From a virus, in the IMG/VR virus record IMGVR_UViG_3300033146_000857, positions 32,472 through 96,471 of that record: a stretch of DNA of 64,000 nucleotides; one strand, 5' to 3'. Below the pieces are notes generated by a model. That model was given only the letters and a program-made list of their open reading frames with translations, was not told the DNA's origin and did no database searches. Position numbers and translations under genes: made by a program. The number at the start of each line of letters is the position of its first letter. Position 1 is the stretch's first letter. This document shows positions 19,301-28,422 of this stretch, piece after piece.

Positions 19301-22300
19301 TTTAGCTATGTCCATTTTTCCAAGTTTAGTAGCTAGTTCTTCCATTGGCTTAAGCATTGTTACTCCACCGGCTGTCTTCACGGCCTCTGGATCTTCATTA
19401 GATAATACTTGCTTGTGTAGTTTGTCTGGGTCTGCTTGACTTAGTAATTTTCTGTACTGTTTATCTCCACCTAGTCTGTCATCTAGAACACTCGCAAAGG
19501 TATCTCCAATGCTCTTACTAAAACTTTGATCATTTGTAAAAGTATCCGCAGCAAGCTTATTAGCAAATTCTGACAAGTCTCCTCCAAGAGACCTGTTTAG
19601 GCTTGTAAAAGTAGACCTTATCTGACTGTCCATTTGTTTCAAAGGAACTTGCATAACTTTACCAAGTTTATCAGCTAAGTTTTCTAGCTCTCCTTTGTCC
19701 GAGAGTAGTTTTGTATATCCCCCTTTGTCAGCTAAGACTGTATCGGTTCTTTCAGATATCTCTTTACGATTTGCATAGAACACAGACTCTTTACCATTTG
19801 ACGCTATATCTTTCTGTACCTGACCTAGAATCTCTAGGTCATTGGTTGCTAATACAGCTACATTTGCTAGATGCTTATAAGATTTTTGCATGTTTGTGAT
19901 AACACTTTTTAATTCTTTATCACTTAGCTTATCTTTATCTTTTGTCTTATTATTAAAGCTTATAGCTTTATCAGATATTGCTTGGTCAAAATTTTGTTTA
20001 TTCTCTGTGGCTGCAATTGGGTTAAGCCTAACAATCTTGGCTATTGCCTTTGGTAAAGCACCAGTTAAAAGGATACTTTCTACTGATGCTTTATTAGTTA
20101 CTTTGTCTACCTCTTCTTGTTTAGCTACTGAGTATAATTTTAAACCACTTAAAAAATTATCCTTAACACTAGTTGTATTGGCTTTTGCACTTAGCTCTTT
20201 GAACTCTTGTATATTTTTTAGTAGTTGTTTTTGATTATTCCCAGCTAAGTCTAGTCCTTTTATAAAAGAGAAATTTTCATCTAAGTAGTTATTCAGGTCT
20301 GCTATCTCAGAACTGTACTGTTTCTCCATTTCTAGGGCTTTTTTACGGGATATTAGGTTCTTTTGAGCATTACCTGCCTCTATTTCAGAATTCTCGGCTA
20401 AAACACTCTTTAGCTCTTCTCCTGATAAGTCTGTAGTATTCTTTGTCTTTTTTAAGACTAGGGCTTTATCTTTAGATATTCCTGCATAAGTTTTACCTAA
20501 GTTACTTTGAAGTTCCGAATAAGCCTCTGCAGTAGTTGCCATGTGCTCGAATACTTGTTGAGAATTAAACCCAGCATCTTTTTCTGCACTTAGAGCTACG
20601 CTTCTATCTATACTGTCGTTTACTCCAAGTCCTTCTGATATCATTCCAGCACTTAGGCTACCAAGGACTGCTGCTACGGGTATACCAAGTCCAGTTGCTC
20701 CTGCCATAGTTGCACCAGCACCAGCTAAAACTCCACCAATAATACTTGGTGCTGCTTTAAGCATTGAGGCCCAGAAAACAGAACTTTCAACGTCCTCGTT
20801 TTCTGTTTCTTCATAGGCTTTTTTACCTAAGCTCCATGACTGAGCCGCTGTAGTTAATACAGCCAATGCTGGTAGTTTTGGTATTTTACTTGTCCACTTG
20901 CCTACGAAACCTGTGAAAGTCTTTATAGAAGGAGTTAGTTTTCCAACAGCCTCACCTAATGATTTAGTCAGCCCTGGAGCCATTTTAGCCATCTTATCTC
21001 CAGCAGTTATACCAGCCAAGCCTACACCAGTGCTTAAAGACCCCTTAGATAAGTAATTTGCCCCATAGATTCCGGCTGCAGTTAAGCCTAGCATTAAGCC
21101 ACTGGTCTCACCTTCTGGAGGTCTAAAAGATTCTAAGTAGTCTTCTTTTGACTTGGCATACATTGGCTTCTTTTTTACATCTCCTTCTAAGGTTAGTTGT
21201 TTAAATAGATCTCCTGAGCCATCTAGAGAACTTTCTAGTTGTGAATAAAAGCCTATTGACCAGCTATTTATCATGTTCTTAAATCTGTTCTTTGTTGAGC
21301 TAAGTTGAATTTCATTTGCATCTTCTGCAGCTGATGTGCCTATTATGCTAGACCTAAAAGCATCTGCTTTGTCTATCTGGTTTGATATGGCTGCATAGGC
21401 AGTTCTTTCTCTAACTTCCATACCTCTTGTGGCGTGCTGAAAAGTGTACCCAGAGTCTTTCATAAACTTAAAGACTCCAATTACTCCCTCATCATTAAAA
21501 ACCTTATTAAAGTCTTTAAGAGAGATATTAGCTGCTTTCAATGATTTAGCAAATTTTGCTGAAGGAGCTATAATGTCAGAAAATAACATTCTTTGTCCAG
21601 TACCTAGAGTAGAACCTCTCTTTATACCTGCGTCTTTCATAAGAGACGTAAGTGTTAGTACATCTTCTACAGGTATATTACCTTGAGCTGCGATGTTACC
21701 TGAATATTGTAAGGCAAGTCCTAGTGAATTTATATCAAGTTTAGACTTGTTAACTGCTGCTGTAAATTGATTAGCCACTACTTCTGACTCAGAGAAAGAC
21801 TTATCCCAAATGGTTAAAGCTGATGTAATAGTCTGAGTAGAATCTTCTAGAGATGAACCTGTTGCTGTTGCCAGTTTAACTACACCACCAAGTGACCCAC
21901 TAATACTGTTAGCTGTATAGCCTGCTTGTCCGAGAATAGTCGCTGCATCTGAGATCTCTGAGGCCGAAAACTTAGTAGTCACTGCTACTTTTTTTACAGA
22001 GTCTGTTAGTAATCCCATTTCTGTACTAGATGACCCAGTTATGGCTTGTAGGTTCTTTAGCCTGTCTTGAAACTCTACAGCACTACCGAGGGTTCCGGTT
22101 ATTAAGGCTGTGCCTGCTCCAAGTGCTGCGTATGATCCCATGAAAACTGCATTGTTCATCATCTGCTCTTTAAAGTTATCAACCCTGTTAGCTGCTTGAG
22201 CTTGTAAGTTTTTCTTACCAGAGTAAACATCTCTTGTAGCATTTAGTTTATCTTTACTTTGTTGAGAGTTATTTAATTCTTGGTCTATAGATTGTATATG

Positions 22301-25300
22301 ACCTAGGGCACCCAGCACTTGAGTAGTCTCCCCAGCCCCTTTTGTTTGATAAGTCTTAGCTTTACCTATGTCAGCAGATAGAGATGCTATTTGTTTTTTG
22401 TCTAGGCTTAATTTAGTTCCATATTTTTTAGTAAACTCTTTTTCATTAAGACCTGTAAGCTTTCTAACAGGCTCTAAATTTTCATTAAGCGCATTTATCT
22501 CTTTTGAAAGATCTTTTAGAGGTTTAAACACTTTAGATAATTCTTGAGTAGCTATAGACGATCCAAGTTGGTTTGATACTGCATTTTTCTCTGTCCCGCT
22601 AAGTTTGTTATATTTATCTACAGTAGTCTGCTTGACAGTCTCCCCAGCTATTCCTGAATTAAACACTTCTTCTATGACTGCTTTAGCCGGATTATTTTCT
22701 TCAAAAGCACTAACTATTAAATCTTTCTGAAGCTTAAATAATTCTTTCTGCTGCTTTGTCCCTGCAGTCATAAACATAGCACTCTGGTTTATATTTGACA
22801 CACTTTGGCGCCTATCTGAGTGTGTTGATATATTTTTTGGGTCTATAAGTCTTTTACCCCTTAAGTGTCCTTTAATGTCCCCTTCGCCCACGATTTCTGA
22901 ATAACTGCTAATTTGTTCTCTTCCAGCCTGTTCTAATGTTTCGTTTATATTCTGCTTAGCATCTGCTTTACTTTTATTCTCTGTAGTTTTACCTTTGTCT
23001 CCATTTTTCTTCTTTTGTGAGGCTATTAAGTCTTCTTTTTTCTCTGATTCAGACAGATAGTTATCCATAAGTTTTGTAACATCATTAAGCATGTCGTTAG
23101 GATCTAGGTCTAGGGGTCTAAAGGTGTATTTTGACTTGTCTTTCTTAACTTGTTCTGTCCAGTCTTTCCAACCGGTAACCAAGCCTCCAGTTTCATATTT
23201 GCTAAACTTACCTTCCGCTGCGGCCGATTGAAATCTGTCAAAAGAAGCTTTATCAGTTATGCCTAGACTTTTTGTTGTCTTCTGGTTTAGGACCGACTCA
23301 CCTTTCATTAGAAGTGCTGGTACTTCATCTTTAGTTGACTTACCAGGAATAAACCCTCCCTTAGCGAATTTTAATACCCCTCTAGACCTAAATGGAATTT
23401 TACCTTTAAGACTCTTATATTTAGCTTGTGGAAGAACTCTATGCCAGTTGTTATATATTAAATTATCTTCATCGTCTAGTAGGGTTCTTAGAAACTGTTG
23501 TTTTCTTTTAAAAGCTGTCTGTTTACTAACATCTTTAAGTTCTTCTTTGACATTACTAAGTTTTATCGCTTCCAATCTAGTATTTTTACTGGCCTTAGTT
23601 TCAGTAACTAAACTGTTAAATTTTGCATAGGCTCTATCAAGTGTTTCTTTTGTTGCTTCTGGTTGATAGTTAGCCTTAAAGTAGTCATTGAAACTTTCTC
23701 GTTTCTTTAGTCTTTTTTCTTTTTCCAGGTTAATTTTATCAAGTTTATTTCTGTCTTCTCTTGTTTTTCTCTCTTTAAAGAGTTCATCCGTATTTGTCAC
23801 TACCGTTGGATCTAGCTTTGTATTACTTGAAGCTTGAGTCTTATGTTTAGCTAAAGTCTCATCACTGAGAGTTCCTGCTTTTTTATTTACGCCCTCTCTA
23901 CCGGGTCTTAGCGCACTAGTCTCTTCAGAATTTATAAGCTCTTCCATAGAAACCATCTTACCTCTTACGGCTCTTTTCTTATACTTATCCTCTATGTTTA
24001 TCTGGCCTATTCGTTCATTTAACTCCTCAGAATAACTCTCTCCTAGTACATGATTAGCTTTTGACTTAGTATGATACTCTCCTAAGCCTGTCTTAGCTAA
24101 TCTTTCATTTAAGCCATGGTTAAAAGCACTAGATATTTGCCTAATCTCATTTGTGCTGTACTCAAGATTACTATCTAAGTAAGGAGTCATACCTTTAAAA
24201 GTTTCCTTAGTATTCTGTCTTAGAGCTTTTCTATACATATTAGCTATAGTTTTCTTAGGATCTTTCCATACTCTTTTTAGCGTCTTAGCTTCTTTACCAT
24301 CAGTCAGTCTCTGTGTGTAACTGTTTACTTGGTCTATTACTCTTAAAGCCGCCGCTTGTTGTATAGGATCTTTGTGTAGGTCTTTTGCCATGCTTGCAAT
24401 AGCCTTTGCCATTATAGGTATCTGTACTCTATCAACCCCCATACTAGGGCCTATGGCCTGTAGCTTTTGCATCACTCTGCTATATTTTGTAACAAATCTG
24501 CCCATTTGGTCTCTGTCCGACATACCCTCAAGTCCCAGACTCTCAGTTGCTGCTTTTAGTTGTTCTTTCTTTCCTCTAGCTGAATTGGCTTGTTGCTCAT
24601 ATTCTATTTTTCTAAGATATGAACCTTTATATTTTTTAGTTTTATAAGTATCCTTGTCTATGAGCCCTGGGTTAGTTGGAACTATGTAGTCTTCTGGATG
24701 TCTATTCTCAAATAGACTCTTTCCAAGTTGTAAAGAGTCTATGTCATCAAAAGGTACGTTAGCAATTCCACCATGAGCTCTTATAAGACTCTCTACTTTA
24801 TTAGCTTGTATATATTCCTCTTTAGTTAGACTTTTCAGCTCTGTATACTTTCCTGATGCTTCTTTTGATAGTTCTGTTTGAGGGCCTCTTAACCTTTTTA
24901 GTTGTTCTGGATGCTGAGTTTTTATTTGCTCGTTTTCAAGAGTATAAAAATCTGCCATTTCTGAGGCATATCCAATTTTATTTCTACTTAAAGCTTGAAC
25001 TAAAGCATTACGTTTTTGCCATGCCCAGTCGTCCTTATAATTTTCTCCATTCCAATGATTAAACCTTACTCTTCCAGAACTACCCTTTAAGCCCCCAAGA
25101 TTTGATGTACCTTGACCTTTTGCGTAGTCTTCAGCTATCTTAGCTTGTGCTATAAATTTACCTGAGGTTCCTTGATTACTTGTAGATACTGTATTCCAAT
25201 CTTTGTTATAATCGTAATTTGCCTGTAGGTCATAGAGCTGACTAAATAGGCTTTTATAAAAAGTGGTTCCAAGTTTATCTTGCCCAGGTGATGAGGTCAT

Positions 25301-27748
25301 TCCTAACGCTTTTCCTAGATTAACTAATTTTAGTATTTCTGAAGTATTTGCCTCTTTACTTCTAACTTTACTTATCAGCCTCTCTAGGGCTGTTTTTGAC
25401 TGTAACTTTCCATTCTTGTCTCTAGTAGTATCTTTCTTTAGTAGCTTTTCTAGCTCTCCCTTGCGTATACCTTTAGTTTCAGCATCTCCAGTTAGCACAC
25501 TGTCTAAATAACTATCTTCTGGACCACTATTAGTAGTTAGTTGATAACCAAGGCTATTTGTGTCACTATCTTTCATGTGAGTTATTTCTTTTTCTATCTC
25601 AAAAGAGTCTAACCCATAGCCTTCAAGTTTTTTCCTTTGCTTATCATACTTAGCATCATCGGCCATATTTTTTAAAGACTCTTTAGATCCTAGTAGTCCA
25701 TATTCTGAACTACTACTAATCTCAGTAGCTTTATTTAGTTCATCTTGAAATGTAACTACTCCTGAAGGTGAAGAAAAGGAATTCTCCATAGTTTTAGCTA
25801 TTTGAGGATTAGCTGTTGTAAAGCCGTCTTCTATGGACCCTCCTATAGAGGTTAATAATCTACTGTATTTTCTTTTAAATAAAGTTGGATAGGCGCTATC
25901 AGACACATGCTTCAGCCTTCCAGTAAACATTAGATCTTTTTGTAATGTTTCAAAAGTATCTTGGTCTAGCATCCCGCCTATAGTTTTGAAAGTTTTGTCT
26001 AACTTCATGTCTTTAAACTTGGTTTTGTTATTTTGTCCATAACCCATTATGTTATTCAGAAGTTTCTGCTCAGGACTAGTAGTTACCCTTCTTCGACTAT
26101 CTTCGTACTCAGCTCTCTTAGCTCTTACTACTTTTGATAGTATTGACTGCATGAAATCTTTTCTAGTATTTCCTTGTAGATTGGTCATTCCTTCTTGTAA
26201 GAAAGGTTCAAAACCTTTAGGTATCCCATTCTTTAGTATAAAAGATGCTGCTTTGGCTGGATTATCCATTGTGTATAGGTTTAGTAGTTTTTTAACACTA
26301 GAACTATCTTGACCAAAAGTTTTTACCGCTTGTCTAAGTGCTCCCTTATGGTTTATGCCTAGACTATTGCTATGTTTTACATCCTTAGCTCTTTGACTCA
26401 TGTTATGGATTGTTCTAAAAGTATCTTGTGTAGGTCTATTATTATCTCTTGTGTTAAATATCTCTTCTTTCATACTGTCTGTTAAACTTCTACCAGTAAG
26501 TTTTTCTAGTTTATTTATCTCAGCTAGCATAAAAGAATTTTCTCTTATTCTAGACCCTTTTCGCCTGTCTAGTTTTATGTCAGCCATCTCTCTAGTGGGT
26601 AATGCTTTGTATACTGACACCTCATCGTCTATTATGTAGTCTTCAAAAGAAGTCTTAAAATCTTTTGAGCTAAGTCTGCTTATATGTTTAAAATCTCCAA
26701 CTGTAGTAGCTTTTAACTTTGCAGTTGCCTCATCTGGTGACATACCACTAGTTAGTTCAGAGGCTATTTTACGAAGTTCATTCTGGTATCTAAGTTTCAT
26801 ACCAGCTTGATCAGTCTCAAATTTGCTTAGGCTGACTCCCAGGTTAGCTGTTCTATATTCTGTAGGTGAACCAATATTTTTTAATAGTGGTAAATTTCTA
26901 AGAACTGGAGACTCTCCTTCAAAAGAATTTCCTAAGTTATTTAAGGTTTTTTCTAAATTTTTATCTAAAGTTCCTCCCAGGGACACAGTTGAAAGACTAG
27001 ACTCCTTTTCTCTATATCCCACCCTCTGTCTATCAGCTTGGGCTATTCTTGTTATGCTCTTAGAACCTTTTGGACTAACAAAGGATATATTGTTCATGTC
27101 TTTGTGCATGTGAAGTAATGACATAGCTAACTTACTTGGTTTAGTGGTATCAAAGCCTGTTGTTGTTGGAATTATAAACTGCTTGGTATCTCTGTTATAA
27201 ACAAAGCTATCCGCAGTTTTTGCTGCCCCTCCACTAATTGGACTACTAAGTTGTCTTACTTCTAAGCTCCCGTCAAAAGACCCTGGAGTACTAAGACCCA
27301 TTTTCTCTATAGTACCTCTTATTCTATTTTTTAGCTTATGTGTAACATTTCTAGCTTGTGAGTCTGTTATGTTATAGCCTGCTATGAAGCTTTTCCAACT
27401 TTTATCAAAACTTTGAGGCTTTTTAACTTGATGGATGATAAAATCATTAGCCATTTCATCAAAGTTATTTCCTATGTCTAGATTACTAAGTAATTTCTTA
27501 GTTCTCTGAGCTGTACTGTTTACTCTCTTTGGATAGGCCGCGGCTGAAAACTCTTCTAATTTTTCTCTGCCCTCTGAAGGGCTAAATAAATGTTTAAGAT
27601 CTTTATTGGTGGTTATATGTTTGTACAGACGTGCTTTTGTTTTATGTATCTTCTTTGATACTGCGTCTAAAGCTTCAGAGCTATCTGGAGCATCTGGGCT
27701 GTTAAGTTCAAGGTTTAGTAAATCATTTATGTCATCTATATTAGGCAT
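16307..27748 (-). CDS. Giant tail tape measure protein (3813 aa)
   Basis: This is the largest gene in the window. GGAGG precedes the ATG and overlaps the GT stop. A TP901-type core lies near residues 1860-2100 (AVEFQDRLKNLQAITGSS, then TKFSASEISDAATILGQAGY). Two copies of the GG.x.PG...DE.PALL..GE.V..... motif, common in tape measures, lie near residues 1455-1490 and 3710-3750. Long charged coiled coils and Arg/Tyr-rich heptads fill residues about 2900-3250 and 3330-3600. Hydrophobic glycine-rich stretches near 2200-2360 may insert in the host membrane. At about 1.5 angstrom per residue the tail would be near 570 nm. It acts as ruler and in DNA ejection. Confidence 0.95.
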   Translation of the reverse strand: MPNIDDINDLLNLELNSPDAPDSSEALDAVSKKIHKTKARLYKHITTNKDLKHLFSPSEGREKLEEFSAAAYPKRVNSTAQRTKKLLSNLDIGNNFDEMANDFIIHQVKKPQSFDKSWKSFIAGYNITDSQARNVTHKLKNRIRGTIEKMGLSTPGSFDGSLEVRQLSSPISGGAAKTADSFVYNRDTKQFIIPTTTGFDTTKPSKLAMSLLHMHKDMNNISFVSPKGSKSITRIAQADRQRVGYREKESSLSTVSLGGTLDKNLEKTLNNLGNSFEGESPVLRNLPLLKNIGSPTEYRTANLGVSLSKFETDQAGMKLRYQNELRKIASELTSGMSPDEATAKLKATTVGDFKHISRLSSKDFKTSFEDYIIDDEVSVYKALPTREMADIKLDRRKGSRIRENSFMLAEINKLEKLTGRSLTDSMKEEIFNTRDNNRPTQDTFRTIHNMSQRAKDVKHSNSLGINHKGALRQAVKTFGQDSSSVKKLLNLYTMDNPAKAASFILKNGIPKGFEPFLQEGMTNLQGNTRKDFMQSILSKVVRAKRAEYEDSRRRVTTSPEQKLLNNIMGYGQNNKTKFKDMKLDKTFKTIGGMLDQDTFETLQKDLMFTGRLKHVSDSAYPTLFKRKYSRLLTSIGGSIEDGFTTANPQIAKTMENSFSSPSGVVTFQDELNKATEISSSSEYGLLGSKESLKNMADDAKYDKQRKKLEGYGLDSFEIEKEITHMKDSDTNSLGYQLTTNSGPEDSYLDSVLTGDAETKGIRKGELEKLLKKDTTRDKNGKLQSKTALERLISKVRSKEANTSEILKLVNLGKALGMTSSPGQDKLGTTFYKSLFSQLYDLQANYDYNKDWNTVSTSNQGTSGKFIAQAKIAEDYAKGQGTSNLGGLKGSSGRVRFNHWNGENYKDDWAWQKRNALVQALSRNKIGYASEMADFYTLENEQIKTQHPEQLKRLRGPQTELSKEASGKYTELKSLTKEEYIQANKVESLIRAHGGIANVPFDDIDSLQLGKSLFENRHPEDYIVPTNPGLIDKDTYKTKKYKGSYLRKIEYEQQANSARGKKEQLKAATESLGLEGMSDRDQMGRFVTKYSRVMQKLQAIGPSMGVDRVQIPIMAKAIASMAKDLHKDPIQQAAALRVIDQVNSYTQRLTDGKEAKTLKRVWKDPKKTIANMYRKALRQNTKETFKGMTPYLDSNLEYSTNEIRQISSAFNHGLNERLAKTGLGEYHTKSKANHVLGESYSEELNERIGQINIEDKYKKRAVRGKMVSMEELINSEETSALRPGREGVNKKAGTLSDETLAKHKTQASSNTKLDPTVVTNTDELFKERKTREDRNKLDKINLEKEKRLKKRESFNDYFKANYQPEATKETLDRAYAKFNSLVTETKASKNTRLEAIKLSNVKEELKDVSKQTAFKRKQQFLRTLLDDEDNLIYNNWHRVLPQAKYKSLKGKIPFRSRGVLKFAKGGFIPGKSTKDEVPALLMKGESVLNQKTTKSLGITDKASFDRFQSAAAEGKFSKYETGGLVTGWKDWTEQVKKDKSKYTFRPLDLDPNDMLNDVTKLMDNYLSESEKKEDLIASQKKKNGDKGKTTENKSKADAKQNINETLEQAGREQISSYSEIVGEGDIKGHLRGKRLIDPKNISTHSDRRQSVSNINQSAMFMTAGTKQQKELFKLQKDLIVSAFEENNPAKAVIEEVFNSGIAGETVKQTTVDKYNKLSGTEKNAVSNQLGSSIATQELSKVFKPLKDLSKEINALNENLEPVRKLTGLNEKEFTKKYGTKLSLDKKQIASLSADIGKAKTYQTKGAGETTQVLGALGHIQSIDQELNNSQQSKDKLNATRDVYSGKKNLQAQAANRVDNFKEQMMNNAVFMGSYAALGAGTALITGTLGSAVEFQDRLKNLQAITGSSSTEMGLLTDSVKKVAVTTKFSASEISDAATILGQAGYTANSISGSLGGVVKLATATGSSLEDSTQTITSALTIWDKSFSESEVVANQFTAAVNKSKLDINSLGLALQYSGNIAAQGNIPVEDVLTLTSLMKDAGIKRGSTLGTGQRMLFSDIIAPSAKFAKSLKAANISLKDFNKVFNDEGVIGVFKFMKDSGYTFQHATRGMEVRERTAYAAISNQIDKADAFRSSIIGTSAAEDANEIQLSSTKNRFKNMINSWSIGFYSQLESSLDGSGDLFKQLTLEGDVKKKPMYAKSKEDYLESFRPPEGETSGLMLGLTAAGIYGANYLSKGSLSTGVGLAGITAGDKMAKMAPGLTKSLGEAVGKLTPSIKTFTGFVGKWTSKIPKLPALAVLTTAAQSWSLGKKAYEETENEDVESSVFWASMLKAAPSIIGGVLAGAGATMAGATGLGIPVAAVLGSLSAGMISEGLGVNDSIDRSVALSAEKDAGFNSQQVFEHMATTAEAYSELQSNLGKTYAGISKDKALVLKKTKNTTDLSGEELKSVLAENSEIEAGNAQKNLISRKKALEMEKQYSSEIADLNNYLDENFSFIKGLDLAGNNQKQLLKNIQEFKELSAKANTTSVKDNFLSGLKLYSVAKQEEVDKVTNKASVESILLTGALPKAIAKIVRLNPIAATENKQNFDQAISDKAISFNNKTKDKDKLSDKELKSVITNMQKSYKHLANVAVLATNDLEILGQVQKDIASNGKESVFYANRKEISERTDTVLADKGGYTKLLSDKGELENLADKLGKVMQVPLKQMDSQIRSTFTSLNRSLGGDLSEFANKLAADTFTNDQSFSKSIGDTFASVLDDRLGGDKQYRKLLSQADPDKLHKQVLSNEDPEAVKTAGGVTMLKPMEELATKLGKMDIAKLTAISDFVDNLSLERDITKAKDLKNYRFAEGLNRTLRNANIAKDSFKTVSSMSTSDIVNMTDRSGLANNMSEDYRNRQTLTKQIAIKNLDIRTANIKEAKIRQVAFQQQELNISARNKREDAVRQYRFNLDKLNLNTDRSRRDVTINRVSSERNLRRDVGFSGQKIGRSKEYSVEDLGISKERKVEANNRNYNRNIQALDRSVQNQQASALLNYARSLKQVGINFRRSVADLKTSTNQARHDARKNYARQVNDLNRNYGRTLAAINRAIADTNTLFSRNLQKPVVLTVNADTLLGLADKMSNISLAMDANKAKLSENTSAIKQWININKTKEDLVKEAYKEAYKVAGGDVNSEIFNKTYLDYMDKNSDKLIDVIVDQGVTKAQAGFSFDATRALTDPEYMKEMVAAPETAPTAASAATGNSVSIEQLVDLLYGAANGAYRTTTTVGDVTGAKGEMGAALFDLQTAMLKYDLSIRDAGIKLAYDLQDAHRKYSRDLSDIATQFNRNMTKLSLDFQRALEDLSIKLAESMQDIQINKDIKTEELGIGKSFGLEDIARGFEQGIEDINRNTARQLEELGISFSENMTKIADSVRDSFRQIAIHAADAKADLARALSFNLEGMEINSDRLSAALGRQLTEMLNTLAIDVEQSKEALEQSQIDAVALATFDAIAMANKYEESFRDSMKVATFDAVILQQKIEDSIQTTLQKVDVNTENINDKMQSVFQNLFNNEMLQKVANDLGATTAEQLIAGLEKGTIKLKDIKENLVKRLSKTSDETSKAVVDLVDKTGEKTTQAIKNKNFYKPMAAELTKQADWLTRSLKTSTLSINRGFSSVGRDVTKGANEAARTMTRSVSQAMASLNRDLARARAASARAARTIAASSNIAGHSSSVGMSTGGVLPGYGGGDRRPTLLEDGEAVVRKETVRALGADYFNGLNKSTMSIPKVNINTISSSNNQVSQDSGNNFNITIPVAPDASLASIERNLPMIANGVKKVFEEYL

Positions 27749-27749
27749 T

Positions 27750-28333
27750 CTACCCTCCGATTAAAAAGTTTTCAAAACTTGCAAAACCTGCTTCAGGGAG
27801 TTTCTTCTTATTAGTGCTCTTTTTACTAGAGTCTAACTTATGCCCATTTGCTTTTGCTGTCAGTATAAACATATCATATAGGTTTGAGTTGGTAACCCTC
27901 AGTCTAAGCTGGGAGGCGTGAATTAAGCTATCCTTAGTTAGTATAAAAGCTACTTTCATAAGGTCTACTTCTCTAAAGTCATACAGCCATAAAAAGAGAT
28001 CATTTAGGTCTAAGTCTGAGACGGTTTCTATGATTTCGAAGCTGTCTCCTCCATCCTCTGATTTATCTTCTTCGTTCTCTCTTGGTTTTGGAAAAAAAAA
28101 TCTGTAAAATAGTCTGAGACTTCCTCTAAGTATTCTTTACACTGCTCCATACTAAGACTGTCTGTATTAAAGGGTAAAGTTATTTTGCCCAGATCATCTC
28201 TTGGTGATAGTACTATTTGTAGTACTTTTTCATCAAAAACCGGATCATAGAATAATCTTGCAAAGTTGTCTTGGTCTTCTAGGAATAAAGAGTATAATTC
28301 TCTGTGCAATCCCCAGGTTATTGTTAGTTTCAT
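27750..28333 (-). CDS. Tail assembly chaperone GT fusion, made by -1 frameshift
   Basis: This is the frameshift product joining the 101-residue G protein to a downstream open frame. On the minus strand a run of nine T (28092-28100) lies late in the G frame. A -1 slip there enters a frame that stays open (starting PKPRENEEDKSEDGG) through an otherwise ORF-less gap to a TAG at 27750, directly before the tape measure gene. The product would be about 194 residues. The ATG at 27959 is internal to this frame and is probably not a start. The lambda G/GT system and its homologues work this way and fold the tape measure during tail assembly. Confidence 0.75.
28028..28333 (-). CDS. Tail assembly chaperone G
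   Basis: This 101-residue, acidic, mostly helical protein (SLMEQCKEYLEEVSDYFTDFFF) ends in a basic tail. It is encoded between the tail tube and tape measure genes, the fixed position of lambda gpG homologues. Its start codon follows AGGAG, which can be hidden in an upstream RNA structure. Its 3' end contains the T9 slippery run used to make the longer GT form. It would coat the tape measure before tube polymerisation. Confidence 0.72.
   Translation of the reverse strand: MKLTITWGLHRELYSLFLEDQDNFARLFYDPVFDEKVLQIVLSPRDDLGKITLPFNTDSLSMEQCKEYLEEVSDYFTDFFFQNQERTKKINQRMEETASKS
28092..28100 (-). promoter_or_regulatory. T9 slippery sequence for -1 frameshift
   Basis: Nine consecutive T on the minus strand, read GAT TTT TTT TTC in the zero frame, contain the perfect X.XXY.YYZ heptamer T TTT TTT. 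The -1 frame is open from here to 27750 while the zero frame stops at 28028. No pseudoknot was searched for. Confidence 0.7.
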
Positions 28334-28334
28334 A

Positions 28335-28413
28335 GTTGGCTCCTATTAGTATTAGAAGAGACCAGGAGCCATGGCCTCATCTAATACTAATAGTGTCCCT
28401 AAGGACACTATTA
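28335..28413 (-). promoter_or_regulatory. Competing-hairpin leader in front of the tail chaperone gene
   Basis: Read on the minus transcript, an 11-bp perfect hairpin with a UUAG loop (28413-28388) is followed by a second, 14-bp perfect inverted repeat (CTATTAGTATTAGA with its complement, arms near 28394-28381 and 28357-28344). The two stems share the CTATTA segment, so they exclude each other. In the loop of the second, GGCTCCT is complementary to AGGAGCC, which contains the G-gene Shine-Dalgarno. This gives three possible folds between tube and chaperone genes, consistent with control of their ratio. No experimental support. Confidence 0.55.
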
Positions 28414-28422
28414 TTTTGTTGA

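Noticed and set aside
16947-27113. Many plus-strand ORFs of 60-120 aa across the tape measure gene
   Set aside because: They are antisense shadows of a single long, repetitive minus-strand gene, Leu/Ser-biased and without ribosome sites.
27750-27959. Independent 69-aa gene starting at ATG 27959
   Set aside because: The same frame is open back to the slippery T9 run in the G gene, so it is better read as the T part of GT.
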